Shown here: positions 56,066 through 64,000 of the stretch, one piece after another
How the letters are laid out: every line of letters begins with the position of its first letter
Position numbering within the stretch: position 1 is the stretch's first letter
Assembly (NCBI RefSeq): GCF_026913015.1
Contig: NZ_JAPTYD010000006.1
Coordinates: forward strand, 1-64,000
Direction of reading: 5' to 3'
DNA length: 64,000 bases
Source of the DNA: Paracoccus benzoatiresistens
Lineage (GTDB): Bacteria; Pseudomonadota; Alphaproteobacteria; Rhodobacterales; Rhodobacteraceae
Translations under genes and position numbers: made by a program
The notes under the pieces: model-generated
The model's input: only the letters and a program-made list of their open reading frames with translations
Told to the model about the DNA's origin: nothing
The model's database searches: none

Positions 56066-57639
56066 CAGGCCCCGCAGGCGGGCTGGTCCCCGTGTCCACC
56101 CGCGTGATGAACCTTGCGACCTTCCTGGCCCAGGCCGCCCGGCGCGATCCCGAGGGCATCGCGCTGGTCATGGGCGAGGCCCGCTGGACCTGGGCGGAAT
56201 GGAACGCCCGCGCGGACGCCATGGCGCATGCCTTGCAGACCCGGTTCAACCTGCGCAAGGGCGACCGGGTGATGTGCCAGTCGCAGAACTGCATGGAGAT
56301 GATGCAGGCCATGTTCGCGGTCTGGCGCGCAGGCGGGGTGTGGGTGCCCGCCAACTTCCGCCAGACGCCCGAAGAGGTGGCCTATCTGACCCAAGCCTCC
56401 GGCGCCTCGCTGATGTTTTGCAACGCCAGCTTCCCCGACCACGCGGCGGCCTGCAGGGTGACGACGCTTGCTTTCGGGGTGGCGGATTTCGGGCCGGATG
56501 TCGCGGCGATCACCGCCGATCACATGGGCCAGCGCCCGCAGGTGGCGGCAGTGGATCGCGACGATCCCTGCTGGTTCTTCTTCACCTCGGGCACCACGGG
56601 GCGGCCCAAGGCCAGCGTCCTGACCCATGGCCAGATGGCCTTCGTCGTGACCAACCACCTGGCCGACCTGATGCCGGGGCTGACGGCCGATGACGCTTCG
56701 CTGGTGGTGGCTCCACTGTCCCATGGCGCGGGGGTGCATCAGCTGACCCAGGTGGCGCGGGGGGTGAAGACGATCCTGCTGCCGACCGAACGCTTCGACG
56801 TGGCGCAGGTCTGGGACCTGGTCCGCGACTGGCGCGTGTCCACCATGTTCACGGTGCCCACGATCCTGAAGCTGCTTGTGGAACACCCCTCGACGGCGCA
56901 GGCCGACACGTCTTCGCTGCGCTATGTCATCTATGCCGGCGCACCGATGTACCGGGTGGACCAGCAGAAGGCGCTGCAAACGCTGGGTCCGGTGCTGGTC
57001 CAGTATTTCGGCCTTGGCGAAGTGACGGGCAACATCACCGTCCTGCCCGCCCATCTGCACCAGGCCGAGGACGGTCCCGCCGCCCGCATCGGCACGTGCG
57101 GTTACGCCCGCACCGGGATCGAGGTCCAGATCCAGGACGACAAGGGACACGAGGTCGCCCTTGGCGAGACGGGCGAAATCTGCTGCATCGGCCCCGCCGT
57201 CTTCGCGGGCTATTACAAGAACCCCGAGGCCAACGCGAAATCCTTCCGCGACGGCTGGTTCCGCACGGGCGACCTGGGCCACATGGACGAGCAGGGCTTC
57301 GTCTATATCACCGGGCGGCAGTCGGACATGTTCATCTCGGGCGGGTCCAACGTTTATCCGCGAGAGATCGAGGAGAAGATCCTCACCCATCCCGCCATCA
57401 ACGAGGTCGCCGTGCTGGGCGTCCCCGACCCCCTGTGGGGGGAGATCGGCTGGGCGGTCTGCGTGGCGAACGGCCCCGTGGCCGAGGAAGATCTGGCCGC
57501 CTTCCTGGACGGGAAGCTCTCGCGCTACAAGATGCCGAAGCGCTTCCTGTTCTGGGACGCCCTGCCGAAATCGGCCTATGGCAAGATCACCAAGAAGATG
57601 ATCCGCGAGGAACTGGAAGCCCGCGGCATGATCGCATGA
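56062..57639 (+). CDS. AMP-forming acyl-CoA ligase
   Basis: The 525-residue enzyme activates a carboxylic acid with ATP and CoA. It has the P-loop FTSGTTGRPKASVLTHGQ near residue 173, the adenylate motif YFGLGEVTG near 315, WFRTGDLGHMDEQGF near 400, the hinge GRQSDMFISGGSNVYPREIE near 418 and the catalytic Lys in KSAYGKITKKMI near 507. The subfamily covers medium-chain, aryl and bile-type acids; the substrate cannot be read from sequence. Start at 56062 overlaps the thiolase stop. Confidence 0.9.
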   Translation: MTGPAGGLVPVSTRVMNLATFLAQAARRDPEGIALVMGEARWTWAEWNARADAMAHALQTRFNLRKGDRVMCQSQNCMEMMQAMFAVWRAGGVWVPANFRQTPEEVAYLTQASGASLMFCNASFPDHAAACRVTTLAFGVADFGPDVAAITADHMGQRPQVAAVDRDDPCWFFFTSGTTGRPKASVLTHGQMAFVVTNHLADLMPGLTADDASLVVAPLSHGAGVHQLTQVARGVKTILLPTERFDVAQVWDLVRDWRVSTMFTVPTILKLLVEHPSTAQADTSSLRYVIYAGAPMYRVDQQKALQTLGPVLVQYFGLGEVTGNITVLPAHLHQAEDGPAARIGTCGYARTGIEVQIQDDKGHEVALGETGEICCIGPAVFAGYYKNPEANAKSFRDGWFRTGDLGHMDEQGFVYITGRQSDMFISGGSNVYPREIEEKILTHPAINEVAVLGVPDPLWGEIGWAVCVANGPVAEEDLAAFLDGKLSRYKMPKRFLFWDALPKSAYGKITKKMIREELEARGMIA

Positions 57640-58457
57640 AGCAGCGGATGGTCCATCCCGGTCCGCCCGCGGCGGAACGCGCGACGGCGGTGCCCGCCGA
57701 TCTGCGGCGGATCGCGGGGGTTCTGCCCGCCGGGCGGAGCGTGATGACGGCTGTGGCGCGGCTTTTCGCGGATGCGGGCTGCAAGGGCGGCGTGGTCTGG
57801 CTGGACAATGCTGCCTGCGATCCGATGCGCTTCGTGCTGCCCGCGCCCTCGAACGACGGCATCCATGCGGCCTGGTATTCCGACACCCATGCGCCTGCGG
57901 GACCCGTCGCCATCGAACGGGCCACGGCCACGGTGGGTTGGAAGGACGGCGCGCCCTTCCTGCATTGCCACGGCACCTGGGGCGGCATGATGGGCCATCT
58001 GCTGCCGCTGGATTCGGTGCTGGCAGCGGATGCCCCCGTCTCGGGCATCGGCGCGCCGGATGCCTGGTTCGAAGCCCTGCCCGACGCCGAGACCGCCTTC
58101 ACCCTGTTCACCCCCCAGGGCGGCGGTGCGGGCGACGGCCTGCTGGCGCGGATCGGGCCGGGCGAGGACGTGGTCACCGCCATCGAGGCCCTTTGCGCCT
58201 GCCACGGCATCACCGATGCCCGCCTGCATGGCGTGGGCAGCATCGACCATGTCCGCTTTGCGGATGGCAGGCGGATGGACTGCCACGCCACCGAACTGCG
58301 GCTGGACGGCGCGGCCCTGACCCAGGGCCGCGCCACCGTCCCGGTCGAGGTCGTGGACATCGCGGGCACCATCATGCGCGGCACGCTGGAACGCGGGGAA
58401 AACCCGATCGGCGTGACGCTGGAACTGATCGTCGAGACTGAAAGGACAGACACATGA
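57636..58457 (+). CDS. Tandem PPC/DUF296 protein
   Basis: The 273-residue protein carries two PPC (plants and prokaryotes conserved, DUF296) modules. The first (about 28-145) contains LPAGRSVMTAVARLFADAG, then FLHCHGTWGGMMGHLLP, where His residues typically bind zinc. The second (about 155-273) contains ARIGPGEDVVTAIEALCACHG, GVGSIDHVRFADGRRMDCHA and VEVVDIAGTIMRGTLERG. In plants the PPC domain is part of AT-hook DNA-binding proteins, but no AT-hook is seen here, and bacterial members are uncharacterised. Overlaps with its enzyme neighbours (4 bases each side) argue for a metabolic role. Confidence 0.8.
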   Translation: MKQRMVHPGPPAAERATAVPADLRRIAGVLPAGRSVMTAVARLFADAGCKGGVVWLDNAACDPMRFVLPAPSNDGIHAAWYSDTHAPAGPVAIERATATVGWKDGAPFLHCHGTWGGMMGHLLPLDSVLAADAPVSGIGAPDAWFEALPDAETAFTLFTPQGGGAGDGLLARIGPGEDVVTAIEALCACHGITDARLHGVGSIDHVRFADGRRMDCHATELRLDGAALTQGRATVPVEVVDIAGTIMRGTLERGENPIGVTLELIVETERTDT

Positions 58458-59278
58458 CGCAGGACGCCAAAGTCGCCTCCAAAGTTGCCATCGTGACCGG
58501 CGGCTGCCGGGGCATCGGCCTTGCCGCGACCGGGATCTTCCTGGAACAGGGCTGGCGCGTCGCCGTGGTGGACCGCGACACCGTCGAACTGCACCGCGCC
58601 TGCGACGCCATGGAAAACGTCCTGCCCGTCGAGGCGGACATATCCGACCCGCAGGCTGTCGATGGCGTGATCCGGCAGGTCGTCAGCCAGTGGGGCCGCG
58701 TCGATGCGCTGGTCAACAACGCGGGCGTGGCGCTGTTTTCCCGCGCCCACCAGACCAACTTCGAGCAATGGCGCGAGGTGATGGCCACGAACCTGGACGG
58801 CGTGTTCCTCTGCACCCAGGCCGCCATCCCGGAACTGGCGAAGACCCGGGGCGCCATCGTCAACATCGCCTCGATCTCGGGTCTGCGGGCCTCGACGCTG
58901 CGGGTGGCCTATGGCACCTCCAAGGCCGCCGTGATCCACCTGACCAAGCAGTTCGCGGCGGAACTGGGCGAACAGGGCATCCGCGTCAACTGCGTCGCCC
59001 CCGGCCCGGTCAGGACCAAGCTGGCCATGGCCGTCCACGCGCCGGAAATCATCGGCGCCTATTACGACGCGATCCCGCTGAACCGCTATGGTGAGGCGCG
59101 CGAGATCGCCGAGGCCATCGTGTTCCTGTGTTCGGACAAGGCCAGCTTCATTTCCGGCCAGACGCTGGCCGTCGATGGCGGCTTCGATGCCACCGGCGTC
59201 GGCCTGCCCGCCCTGCGGCGTGAGGACGGCACCGTGCGCGATGCCGCCGTGGTCCAGGATCCTCAGCCCGCAGGCTGA
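58454..59278 (+). CDS. Short-chain dehydrogenase/reductase
   Basis: The 274-residue SDR has the NAD(P)-binding TGGCRGIG near residue 16, VDRD near 46 (acidic, so NAD is likely), NNAG near 94, catalytic Ser in SISGLRAS near 139, YGTSK near 152 and the PG motif in APGPVRTKL. It ends with SGQTLAVDGGFDATG and an extra tail. It probably oxidises a hydroxyl intermediate before thiolysis, an inference from the operon. Overlaps the preceding gene as ATGA; the LysR gene is convergent, 119 bases away. Confidence 0.9.
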   Translation: MTQDAKVASKVAIVTGGCRGIGLAATGIFLEQGWRVAVVDRDTVELHRACDAMENVLPVEADISDPQAVDGVIRQVVSQWGRVDALVNNAGVALFSRAHQTNFEQWREVMATNLDGVFLCTQAAIPELAKTRGAIVNIASISGLRASTLRVAYGTSKAAVIHLTKQFAAELGEQGIRVNCVAPGPVRTKLAMAVHAPEIIGAYYDAIPLNRYGEAREIAEAIVFLCSDKASFISGQTLAVDGGFDATGVGLPALRREDGTVRDAAVVQDPQPAG

Positions 59279-59397
59279 GACCTTCCTGGGCGCGGCCCGA
59301 CGCTCTGAACAAGGTTCTGGCGACCGGCGCCCCGCTTTATGCCGGTTTCCCGGCGCATGCTGCGCTTCACAGGGCTTCCGGCGCAAGGACGGCTGGC

Positions 59398-60291
59398 CTA
59401 GCCCTGGTCGAACTGCTCGGCCAGGGCCTGCACCATCTGCCGGCCCAGGGGGCCGGGGCGGCGGTGCGTGGGCCAGGCCACGACAACGGTGCGGACCGGG
59501 TGGAACTGCATGTCCTCGCAGGTCAGGGCCACGACCTCGCCCCTCGCGATCTCGGGTTCGAAGGTGCGGCTGGCAGAGAAGCACCAGCCCAGGCCCGCCG
59601 TGACCATCGACTTGATGGATTCGATATCGTTCACCGTCCAGACATCGGTGGAAAAAAGACGCCCCACCCGCTCCATGTCGATCTGGGGCGAGCCGACGTA
59701 ATAGATCTGCCGTTCCCGGTCGAAGGCGCGCATGGCCAGCGGCTGCGGCAGCCGGACCAGCCTGTGGCTTGCCGCGCAGACCGGGCCCAGGGTCTCGCTG
59801 CCCAGGTGCCGGGCCGAGATGTCGGAGGGGATGGCGGCGGCCAGCGTCAGGGCGAAGTCGAAGTTCCCCTCGCGCAGGTCGTCCCACAGGGTCGCCAGGG
59901 ACGAGTTGAAGAACTGGAACCGCGCATGGGGGTGATCGGCCGCAAAGGACCGCAAGGCCCGGTTCAGGTCGGCGCGCGGGAACAGCACATCGACCAGCAC
60001 GCGCAGGCGCGTTTCCTCGCCCTTTTCCAGCGATTGGGCATGGGTGGTGAAGCTGCGGGCGCGTTCCACGACGCTGCGCGCCTCGGCCAGCAGAACGCGG
60101 CCGCGCTCGGTCAGTTCGGCCCGGTTGGCGCCGCGTCCCAGCAGCGGAAAGCCGCATTGGTCCTCCAGTTGTGCCAGCGAATAGCTGACGGACGAGATCG
60201 GCCTCCGCAGTTCCTTCGCCGCCGCCGTCAGGCTGCCATGGTCGGCGATGGCGCAGAAGGCGCGCAGGTGATCGACGAGGTTCGGGTGCAT
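59398..60291 (-). CDS. LysR family transcriptional regulator
   Basis: The 297-residue protein has an N-terminal winged helix (FCAIADHGSLTAAAKELRRPISSVSYSLAQLE, about 11-42) and a periplasmic-binding-like effector domain (about 92-295) with LRVLVDVLFPRADLN. It is divergent from the livG-like ABC gene, the classic arrangement in which the regulator controls itself and its neighbour. Inverted repeats lie just upstream of its start. The inducer is unknown, likely the acid imported by the facing transporter. Confidence 0.9.
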   Translation of the reverse strand: MHPNLVDHLRAFCAIADHGSLTAAAKELRRPISSVSYSLAQLEDQCGFPLLGRGANRAELTERGRVLLAEARSVVERARSFTTHAQSLEKGEETRLRVLVDVLFPRADLNRALRSFAADHPHARFQFFNSSLATLWDDLREGNFDFALTLAAAIPSDISARHLGSETLGPVCAASHRLVRLPQPLAMRAFDRERQIYYVGSPQIDMERVGRLFSTDVWTVNDIESIKSMVTAGLGWCFSASRTFEPEIARGEVVALTCEDMQFHPVRTVVVAWPTHRRPGPLGRQMVQALAEQFDQG

Positions 60292-60320
60292 TTCAGGAAT
60301 TCCGAAATGGTTTTGCCATT
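60292..60320. promoter_or_regulatory. Two adjacent inverted repeats at the LysR/ABC promoter
   Basis: TTCAGGAATTCCGAA (60292-60306), nearly self-complementary around GGAATTCC, touches AATGG-TTTTG-CCATT (60306-60320), a perfect five-base inverted repeat. The first abuts the LysR start codon. They are reasonable LysR or autoregulatory sites in a 145-base divergent region, though neither is an obvious T-N11-A box. Confidence 0.4.
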
Positions 60321-60436
60321 CTTTTCGGTTTACCCAAAAACGAATCCGATGCTAGCCTTTCCTTATCCGAGGTCGGGGGAGGAACCGACCGGCAGAACTG
60401 TTTGGGAGGACAGCCTATGCACGGTTTTAGCGGCGC

Positions 60437-61219
60437 ATGAGCAGCGATCACGTCCTTGTCTGCGACAACATCGTCCGACGCTTCGGCGGGGTGGTTGCGC
60501 TGAAGAACGTCTCGGTCGCCGTGGGGCGGGGCGAGATTTTCGGGCTGGTCGGGCCGAACGGGTCGGGCAAGACCACGCTGGTCAATGCCATCACCGGCTT
60601 CTATCCGCCACAGGAAGGCCGAATCACGCTGGACGGCCAGCAGATCAACGGGCTGAAGCCGTTCCGCATCGCCTCCATGGGCGTGGCGCGGACCTTCCAG
60701 AACGTCGCGCTGTTCCACGGAATGTCGGTCCTGGACAACATCCTGATGGGCCGGCACATCTTCATGAAGCCGAACCCGCTGGCGTCCTTTTTCTATCCAT
60801 GGTGGGCGCGCAAGGAAGAGGTCGCCCACCGCCGCCATGTCGAGGAGGTGATCGACCTTCTGCAGCTTGCGCCCGCGCGCGACGAGCATGTCGATGTGAT
60901 CCCGCTGGGCCTGCAGAAGCGGGTTGAACTGGCCCGCGCGCTTTGTGCGGAACCGCGCCTGCTGGTCCTGGACGAGCCGATGGCGGGCATGAACCAGGAA
61001 GAAAAGGAATACATGGTCCGCTTCATCCTGGATGCGCAGGAAGCCCTGGGGCTGACGGTCCTGATCATCGAGCACCACATGGATGTGGTGACGGCGCTGT
61101 GCGACCGCGTCCTGGTGCTGAACAACGGCCAGGAAATCGCGCAGGGCCCCGCGCGCGAGGCGATCGCCGATCCCCGCGTGGTCGAGGCCTATATCGGAAA
61201 GCCCCGCCATGCAGCATGA
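60437..61219 (+). CDS. LivG-type ABC transporter ATPase
   Basis: The 260-residue protein is the LivG-like ATPase of a branched-chain-amino-acid-type (HAAT) importer: Walker A GPNGSGKTTLVNAI near residue 39, the LivG-specific GVARTFQNVALFHGMSV near 81, an unusual signature PLGLQKRVELARAL in place of LSGGQ, and Walker B LLVLDEPMAGMN. The LGLQKR variant is typical of this subgroup, found with embedded acyl-CoA ligases. The ATG at 60437 has little Shine-Dalgarno; it overlaps the following ligase gene by 11 bases. Confidence 0.9.
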   Translation: MSSDHVLVCDNIVRRFGGVVALKNVSVAVGRGEIFGLVGPNGSGKTTLVNAITGFYPPQEGRITLDGQQINGLKPFRIASMGVARTFQNVALFHGMSVLDNILMGRHIFMKPNPLASFFYPWWARKEEVAHRRHVEEVIDLLQLAPARDEHVDVIPLGLQKRVELARALCAEPRLLVLDEPMAGMNQEEKEYMVRFILDAQEALGLTVLIIEHHMDVVTALCDRVLVLNNGQEIAQGPAREAIADPRVVEAYIGKPRHAA

Positions 61220-63158
61220 TCCGGTTGACATGACAGGCGCGCAGGCGCTGCACCCGAACTGGCGCGCGGACGACACGATCCTGGCGCGGCTGTCGCAGAA
61301 CGCGGCCGAGGTGCCGACCCAGGTCGCCATGCGCGAACGCGACCACGGCATCTGGCAGGAATATACCTGGGCCGATTACCTGCGCGCCGTGGTGGAATTC
61401 GCGGCCGGGCTGGAAGCGCGCGGCGTGAAGCCCGGCGACGTGGTCATGGTGATCGGCGACAACCGCCCGAACCTGTATTTCGCGATGCTGGGCGCGGCCT
61501 GCCTGCGCGCCATCCCCTCGCCCGCCTATGCCGATGCGCCGACCGAGGAGCTTGCCGCGCAGATGGAGCGCGAGGATATCCGCGTGGCCGTGGCCGAGGA
61601 CCAGGAACAGGTGGACAAGATGCTGGAGGCCCGGGGCCGCTGGACGCATCTGGATCTGGTGATCTATGACGATCCGCGCGGGCTGGCGGGTCGCGAACCG
61701 CCGGGCGTGGCGGGTTTCGACGCCATCCGGGCCGAGGGCGCAGCACGTCTTGCCGCCGATCCGAATCTGGCCCGTGACCTGATCGCCCGGTCCACGATCC
61801 ACGACACCGTGGTCCTGATGCATTCGTCCGGCACCACCGGCGCGCCGAAGGGCATCCCGCTGAAGCATGGCCATGTCCTGTCGGGCGTGCGCAACGCCGC
61901 AGCCGCCGGCTATTTCCAGCAGGGCGAGGTCCACATGGCCTATCTGCCGATGGCCTGGGTTGGCGACTTCATCTTCTCGGTCGGCGCGGCGATGGAACTG
62001 CGCTTTACCGTCAACATCCCCGAAGCCAATGAAACGGCGCTGCACGACCTGCGGGAAATGGCGCCGACGCTGTATTTCGCGTCCCCCCGCGCCTGGTCGG
62101 CCATGCTGACCCGCGTGCAGGTGGGGATCGCGGAAACCACCGGCATCAAGCGGCGGCTGTATGACTACTTCATGCCCCGCGCGATGGAGGCCGAACGGGC
62201 GCGCCTGGACGGCAAGCCCGCAGGCGGCGGGCTGACGCGGTTTCTGGGCGAATGGCTGATCTATGGCCCGATCCGCGACCAGCTGGGCCTGGGCCGCGTC
62301 AAGCGCGCCTATACGGCGGGCGAGGCCATCGGCGAGGACGTGTTCCTGTGGTTCCGCGCCATCGGGCTGAACCTGCGCCAGTTCTATGGCCAGACGGAAA
62401 ACTGCGCGCTGGCGGTGGCCCAGAAGCCCGAGGACATCTCGCTGACCACGGTCGGCCGCCCCTTCCCCGGCGTCGAGATGAAGATCGACGAGCATGGAGA
62501 AATCCTGCTGCGCGGCGACAACATCTTCGACGGCTATTTCCAGAACCCCAAGGCCAGCGCCGAGGCCTTGCAGGACGGCTGGCTGCACACGGGCGACGCG
62601 GGCCAGATCGAACCGGACGGACAGCTGGTCGTCCTGGGCCGCGTGTCCGAGGTGGTGGAAAAGCGCGACGGCACCCGCTTCATCCCGACCTATATCGAGA
62701 ACCGGCTGAAGTTCAGCCCCTACATCAAGGACGCCGCCGTCGTGGGCCAGGGCCGCGACATGCTGGTGGCGATCGTCTGCATCGACTTCCAGGCGGTCGG
62801 GCAGTGGGCGCAGGAACATGGCGTGCCCTATACCTCCTATGCCGAACTGTCGCAGCAGCCGCGCATCTATGACCTGATCTCGGGCCAGATCGCCGACGTG
62901 AACGCGCATCTGCCGCACGGGCTGTCCATCGACCGCTTCGTCAACCTGCACAAGGAATTCGACCCCGACGACGGAGAGGTCACGCGCACCCGCAAGCTGA
63001 AGCGTAACGTGATCGACGACCGCTATGGCCCGATCATCGAGGCGCTGAACGGGGGCCGCGATCAGATCGACTTCAAGGCCCGGATCACCTATGAAAACGG
63101 CCAGACCGGGTCGCTGGACCGGGTCCTGCGGCTGGCCGACGTGAAGGGGGCCGCGTGA
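61209..63158 (+). CDS. Long-chain-type acyl-CoA ligase (AMP-binding)
   Basis: The 649-residue enzyme belongs to the larger long-chain fatty-acyl-CoA synthetase branch: P-loop MHSSGTTGAPKGIPLKHGH near residue 205, AYTAGEAIGEDV near 365, RQFYGQTENC near 393, LHTGDAGQIEPDGQL near 460 and KRDGTRFIPTYIENRLK near 484. It lies between the LivG and LivH genes, overlapping both (11 bases and one base), so transport and CoA activation are expressed together. A start at 61230 is the alternative. The substrate is unknown. Confidence 0.9.
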   Translation: MQHDPVDMTGAQALHPNWRADDTILARLSQNAAEVPTQVAMRERDHGIWQEYTWADYLRAVVEFAAGLEARGVKPGDVVMVIGDNRPNLYFAMLGAACLRAIPSPAYADAPTEELAAQMEREDIRVAVAEDQEQVDKMLEARGRWTHLDLVIYDDPRGLAGREPPGVAGFDAIRAEGAARLAADPNLARDLIARSTIHDTVVLMHSSGTTGAPKGIPLKHGHVLSGVRNAAAAGYFQQGEVHMAYLPMAWVGDFIFSVGAAMELRFTVNIPEANETALHDLREMAPTLYFASPRAWSAMLTRVQVGIAETTGIKRRLYDYFMPRAMEAERARLDGKPAGGGLTRFLGEWLIYGPIRDQLGLGRVKRAYTAGEAIGEDVFLWFRAIGLNLRQFYGQTENCALAVAQKPEDISLTTVGRPFPGVEMKIDEHGEILLRGDNIFDGYFQNPKASAEALQDGWLHTGDAGQIEPDGQLVVLGRVSEVVEKRDGTRFIPTYIENRLKFSPYIKDAAVVGQGRDMLVAIVCIDFQAVGQWAQEHGVPYTSYAELSQQPRIYDLISGQIADVNAHLPHGLSIDRFVNLHKEFDPDDGEVTRTRKLKRNVIDDRYGPIIEALNGGRDQIDFKARITYENGQTGSLDRVLRLADVKGAA

Positions 63159-64000
63159 TGGCTTATTTCCTGGAACTGCTGATCTCGGGCGCGCTGACCG
63201 GGCTGATGTATTCGCTGGTCGCCCTGGGCTTCGTGCTGATCTACAAGTCGGCGGGCGTGCCGAACCTGGCGCAGGGCGCGCTGGTGATGACGGCGGGCTA
63301 TGCCGTCTGGCTGGTGATGGCCTGGGGCCTGAACGTCTGGATCGCCATTCCCATCGCCGCCGCGATCATGTTCGGCTTCGGCCTGGTGGTGGAACGGCTG
63401 CTGCTGCGCCGCATGGTCGGCCAGCCGGTCATCATGGTCGTGATGCTGACCCTGGGGCTGGAGATCCTGCTGCGCGGGCTGGTCCCCGGCGTGCTGGGAT
63501 CGACGCCGAAGCCCATCGACCTGGGGATCGACTTCGCGCCCATCATCATCGGCGACGTGTTCATCAACCGCACCTCGCTTTACGGGGGCATCGTGGCCCT
63601 GCTGCTGGTCGGCGCCTCGCTCCTGTTCTTCCGCACGCGGCTGGGGACCAAGCTGCGCGCGGTCTCCGACGACCACGTGTCAAGCTGGGCGGTCGGCATC
63701 TCGGTCGAACGGGCCATCGGGATTTCCTGGGGGCTGGCGGGCATCGCCGCCGTGGTCGCCGGGGCGCTGTGGGGATCCTCGCAGGGGGTGGACTGGACGC
63801 TTTCCACGCTGCTGTTCCCCGCCGTCGCCGTGGTGATCCTGGGCGGAGTGGACTCCGTCCCGGGCGTGGTCGTGGGCGGCATCCTGGTGGGCGTCCTGGG
63901 CACGGTGATCCCCGGCTACCTGGACAGCGTCGCGGGCGGATCGACACGCGATGTCGTGACCTCGCTTATCATCCTGCTGACCATCATGGTCCGCCCCTTC
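63158..64000 (+). CDS. LivH-type ABC transporter permease, cut by window end
   Basis: 281 codons are present with no stop before the window edge. The sequence begins MAYFLELLISGALTGLMYSL, followed by the LivH hallmark PNLAQGALVMTAGY (usually FAHGEFYMLGAY), several more helices, and the permease loop RAVSDDHVSSWAVGISVERA near 170. It is very likely nearly complete (LivH is about 290 residues). The ATG overlaps the ligase stop as TGATG. A LivM permease, binding protein and LivF ATPase should follow outside the window. Confidence 0.88.
   Translation, partial: MAYFLELLISGALTGLMYSLVALGFVLIYKSAGVPNLAQGALVMTAGYAVWLVMAWGLNVWIAIPIAAAIMFGFGLVVERLLLRRMVGQPVIMVVMLTLGLEILLRGLVPGVLGSTPKPIDLGIDFAPIIIGDVFINRTSLYGGIVALLLVGASLLFFRTRLGTKLRAVSDDHVSSWAVGISVERAIGISWGLAGIAAVVAGALWGSSQGVDWTLSTLLFPAVAVVILGGVDSVPGVVVGGILVGVLGTVIPGYLDSVAGGSTRDVVTSLIILLTIMVRPF

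Noticed and set aside
1..64000. Search for tRNA, rRNA, CRISPR repeats, transposases, integrases and prophage genes
   Set aside because: No cloverleaf-like sequence, regularly spaced repeat, transposase or integrase motif was found by eye on either strand.

Overview
The window is high-GC, gene-dense chromosomal DNA from an alphaproteobacterium of the family Rhodobacteraceae, most likely a Paracoccus. The strongest pointers are the fbcFBC (cytochrome bc1) operon, whose cytochrome c1 carries a very long Ala/Pro/Glu-rich acidic extension before the haem domain, as known from Paracoccus; the senC-regA-hvrA / regB redox cluster in the Rhodobacter arrangement; and the alphaproteobacterial AddAB, long PstA and HslVU types. 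Most of the window is core genome. I see no tRNA, rRNA, CRISPR array, phage or insertion sequence.

Layout. 1-2716: nucleotide-sugar and sulfur metabolism on the minus strand (galE start, galU, kdsB, cysQ). 2849-3670: capsule-type ABC export permease. 3698-7864: dnaK-dnaJ behind a clear RpoH-type promoter, then radC. 8051-11434: fbcF-fbcB-fbcC with terminator. 11497-12378: PfkB sugar kinase. 12363-18387: pstS-pstC-pstA-pstB-phoU-phoB with a Pho-box-like site but no phoR. 18431-22176: mutS-aroC. 22226-25558: TPP riboswitch and thiBPQ. 25555-28591: rbfA, a phosphodiester-glycosidase-like gene and truB, with dapB divergent. 29330-38095: a fused tsaE-amgK gene, murU, addB, addA and trxA, joining tRNA modification, peptidoglycan recycling and double-strand-break repair in one overlapping run. 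38132-42560: KpsS-like gene, then hslV and hslU, which are separated by a three-gene opposite-strand cassette (BrnA-like ribbon-helix-helix protein, AAC(6')-like acetyltransferase, pyridoxamine-oxidase-fold protein). 42615-46131: small membrane protein, Smr protein, Tim44-like protein, FxsA, SecB and an HD hydrolase. 46173-50860: hvrA, regA, senC, regB and a PAS-only membrane protein.

51001-64000 is accessory catabolic territory. A fused TRAP transporter, its binding protein, an IclR regulator, an SCP-x-type thiolase, an acyl-CoA ligase, a tandem PPC/DUF296 protein and an SDR form a run in which every boundary from the binding-protein gene onward is a start/stop overlap. Next comes a divergent LysR regulator facing a LivG ATPase, a second acyl-CoA ligase and LivH (cut by the window end). 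Together they look like uptake, CoA activation and thiolytic breakdown of an unidentified carboxylic acid. This block and the brnA-like cassette are the best places to look for undescribed biology.
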